In this document: piece after piece, positions 62,591-64,000 of the stretch
Layout of the letters: each line of letters starts with the position of its first letter
How positions within the stretch are numbered: position 1 is the stretch's first letter
Assembly: GCF_905147365.1 (NCBI RefSeq)
Contig: NC_056428.1
Location: 9,206,001-9,270,000 of the forward strand
From: Aricia agestis
Lineage: Eukaryota > Arthropoda > Insecta > Lepidoptera > Lycaenidae
DNA length: 64,000 bases
Direction: 5' to 3'
Translations under genes and position numbers: made by a program
The notes under the pieces: generated by a model
The model's database searches: none
The model's input: only the letters and a program-made list of their open reading frames with translations
What the model was told of the DNA's origin: nothing

Positions 62591-64000
62591 ATGTCCAAAT
62601 CAAAGGCTTCAAGCATCGCCGATGGGGCCGAACGAGCGAGTCAAACCGGAGTCCAGACGAGAAGCGGAGCATCGACGCGCCCCGCGGCTCCACCGGTCGA
62701 AGAACAGGAGGAAAACTCCAGGGAAACCGCCGAAACGTCCGAAACAGAACAAACCTCGACGGAACGAACCTCTACCACCGCCAGCGAGAAAACAGCAGTA
62801 GAAGAGGACTCACGACGGAAGAAGCGTGCGCCTCAGGGAAAGGAAAGCAGGAGGAAAATTTTGGAAGCTGAGGAAAAGCTGGCGGAATTGAAACTGGCAG
62901 AGGCACGTGCATCGCTCGCCCTCGCAGAAGCCAAGCTGGCCAGGGAAAAGGCCATGCTGGCCTGCGGAGACGAGGAGGGAAACGAGGTAGCAGAAAAGGA
63001 AACGGACAAGGTGGAAGAGTGGCTGCAAGGGCAAACCATTAACCCTGCGGCCGAGGAAAAAGAAAAGCAGAACGAAAATGAAGAAAAGAAAAATGAAAAT
63101 TCGGAAAATGAACCGGAGCACAGAAAAGCTGAAGAAAAACAGAAGAGCAGCGACATCACTTCGCTGGCGGCGGCGCTCACACAGGCCGTCCGCATGTCAA
63201 GAGACGCCCCCAGGTTTCTCCAAGAGCTTCCCCCGTTCGCAGGACATTCGACGGGGTGGCTCGGCTACAGGGCGGCGTACTACGAGACTGAAGAAATGTT
63301 CTCGCACACCGAGAATACTATGAGGCTAAGAAGAAGCCTCAAGGGAGCAGCCCTCGAAGCGGTCGAGAGTCTACTCATCAGCCAACCGGAGCCGCGAGCA
63401 GTCATCCAGGCGCTGGAAAGAAGATTCGGCCGTCCAGACACACTGGCGATGGGTGAAATACAGAAAATCAAGGCGTTGGGCAGGCTGAGTGACAGCCCGC
63501 GCGAACTCTGCATATTTGCTAACAAAATAGCGAATGTGGTGGCCACGCTGGAGACACTTAAAAAGGTACACTATATGTTTAATCCTGAATTAGTGAAAAG
63601 TATTGTAGAAAAGCTGCCGCCCATTCTGCGCAACAAGTGGTACGATTTTGCCGCAAGAAGAAAAGAAGATACGTCGGACTTGAAGAAGATGACCCTGTTC
63701 CTCAATGAAGAAGCCGACAAATGCAGTGCGTATGCGCTGCCCGAGGAGACCGAACCTCACCCGGAGAGGCCCCAGAGAAGAAGACTGGAACGGGCTTTCG
63801 CCACAGAGGTAAGTGGCAGGAAAAGGTGCCCGATGTGCCAGAACGAACACCACTTGACGGAGTGCAAGCAGTTCCTCGGGACCCCTGTGAACGAGCGCTG
63901 GAACATAGCGAAAAAGAACCGCATCTGTTTTCAATGTTTGCGGAGCAACCACCGCCGAGGGGGCTGCGGGGCAAAGAGGTGTAGTGTCAACGGGTGCGGC
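62591..64000 (+). CDS. BEL/Pao retrotransposon gag-pol, 5' part, open to window edge
   Basis: An uninterrupted frame of 470 codons starts at the ATG at 62591 (MSKSKASSIADGAERASQTG) and runs off the right edge. The first 180 residues are charged, with a long Glu/Lys/Ala coiled-coil-like stretch. Then comes the BEL/Pao gag region (PRFLQELPPFAGHSTGWLGY, LRRSLKGAALEAVESLL, LERRFGRPD). Cysteine knuckles follow (CPMCQNEHHLTEC, then CFQCLRSNHRRGGC). In BEL/Pao elements gag continues directly into protease and RT in one frame. The absence of stops suggests a young, possibly active copy. Domesticated gag is less likely because LTR-like sequence precedes it. Confidence 0.88.
   Translation, partial: MSKSKASSIADGAERASQTGVQTRSGASTRPAAPPVEEQEENSRETAETSETEQTSTERTSTTASEKTAVEEDSRRKKRAPQGKESRRKILEAEEKLAELKLAEARASLALAEAKLAREKAMLACGDEEGNEVAEKETDKVEEWLQGQTINPAAEEKEKQNENEEKKNENSENEPEHRKAEEKQKSSDITSLAAALTQAVRMSRDAPRFLQELPPFAGHSTGWLGYRAAYYETEEMFSHTENTMRLRRSLKGAALEAVESLLISQPEPRAVIQALERRFGRPDTLAMGEIQKIKALGRLSDSPRELCIFANKIANVVATLETLKKVHYMFNPELVKSIVEKLPPILRNKWYDFAARRKEDTSDLKKMTLFLNEEADKCSAYALPEETEPHPERPQRRRLERAFATEVSGRKRCPMCQNEHHLTECKQFLGTPVNERWNIAKKNRICFQCLRSNHRRGGCGAKRCSVNGCG

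Noticed and set aside
62810..63571. Minus-strand frames rich in Ser/Phe across the BEL/Pao gag
   Set aside because: They are antisense readings of the Glu/Lys-rich gag frame.

Overview
This window reads as nuclear genomic DNA from an insect, most likely a moth or butterfly. It is AT-rich. Its genes are split by short introns with GT..AG ends and carry insect-type coding content. The spacer is filled with dispersed repeats that I recognise as typical of Lepidoptera: tRNA-derived SINEs, tails with runs of CTGT/CAGA, LINE tail fragments, TA-, TTAA- and 8-bp-target MITEs, and BEL/Pao and Ty3/gypsy elements. There are no operons, rRNA genes or CRISPR arrays.

Layout. (1) 580-4488, minus: a 1302-residue secreted low-complexity protein built from internal repeats, with its own TATA box at 4571-4580. 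(2) About 4.6-25.7 kb: a gene-poor stretch of transposon debris. It includes decayed LINE pieces (7.2-7.6 and 14.2-14.6 kb), a tRNA-derived SINE (13.9 kb), a duplicated block of about 650-745 bp (13.2 and 15.95 kb), several foldback elements and hairpins, and a 4 x 32 bp tandem array. (3) 26.9-30.8 kb, plus: a five-exon clip-domain serine protease homologue of 1089 residues, with the active-site serine replaced by glycine. (4) 33.9-45.5 kb, plus: a five-exon homologue of IQ domain-containing protein K. Its third intron is 8.2 kb and holds a 1.3-kb near-perfect palindrome plus a broken Ty3/gypsy element, which itself carries a 1.5-kb DNA transposon. (5) 45.7-47.0 kb, minus: mitochondrial ribosomal protein mRpS34 (three exons), tail to tail with the IQCK gene. 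(6) 47-50.2 kb: no gene, but a cluster of nine GGGAATCA octamers, a SINE-like repeat and a GC-rich MITE. (7) 51.6-56.8 kb, minus: the complete five-exon Pdk1 kinase gene (568 residues). (8) 57.6-60.4 kb, minus: a possible small two-membrane-segment gene. (9) 60.8-62.2 kb: hAT-like and nested MITEs. (10) 62.3-64.0 kb, plus: the LTR and open gag frame of a BEL/Pao retrotransposon running off the right edge.

The host genes are unrelated in function: extracellular matrix/cuticle, an extracellular protease homologue, a cilium-type IQ protein, mitochondrial translation and phosphoinositide signalling. The strongest unusual signals are structural: the 1.3-kb palindrome and its parent transposon family, the GGGAATCA cluster, the stop-free 84-nt intron inside the Pdk1 kinase fold, and the repeat architecture of the first protein. 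Exon joins were set by matching splice signals, reading phase and family likeness by eye; no searches were run.
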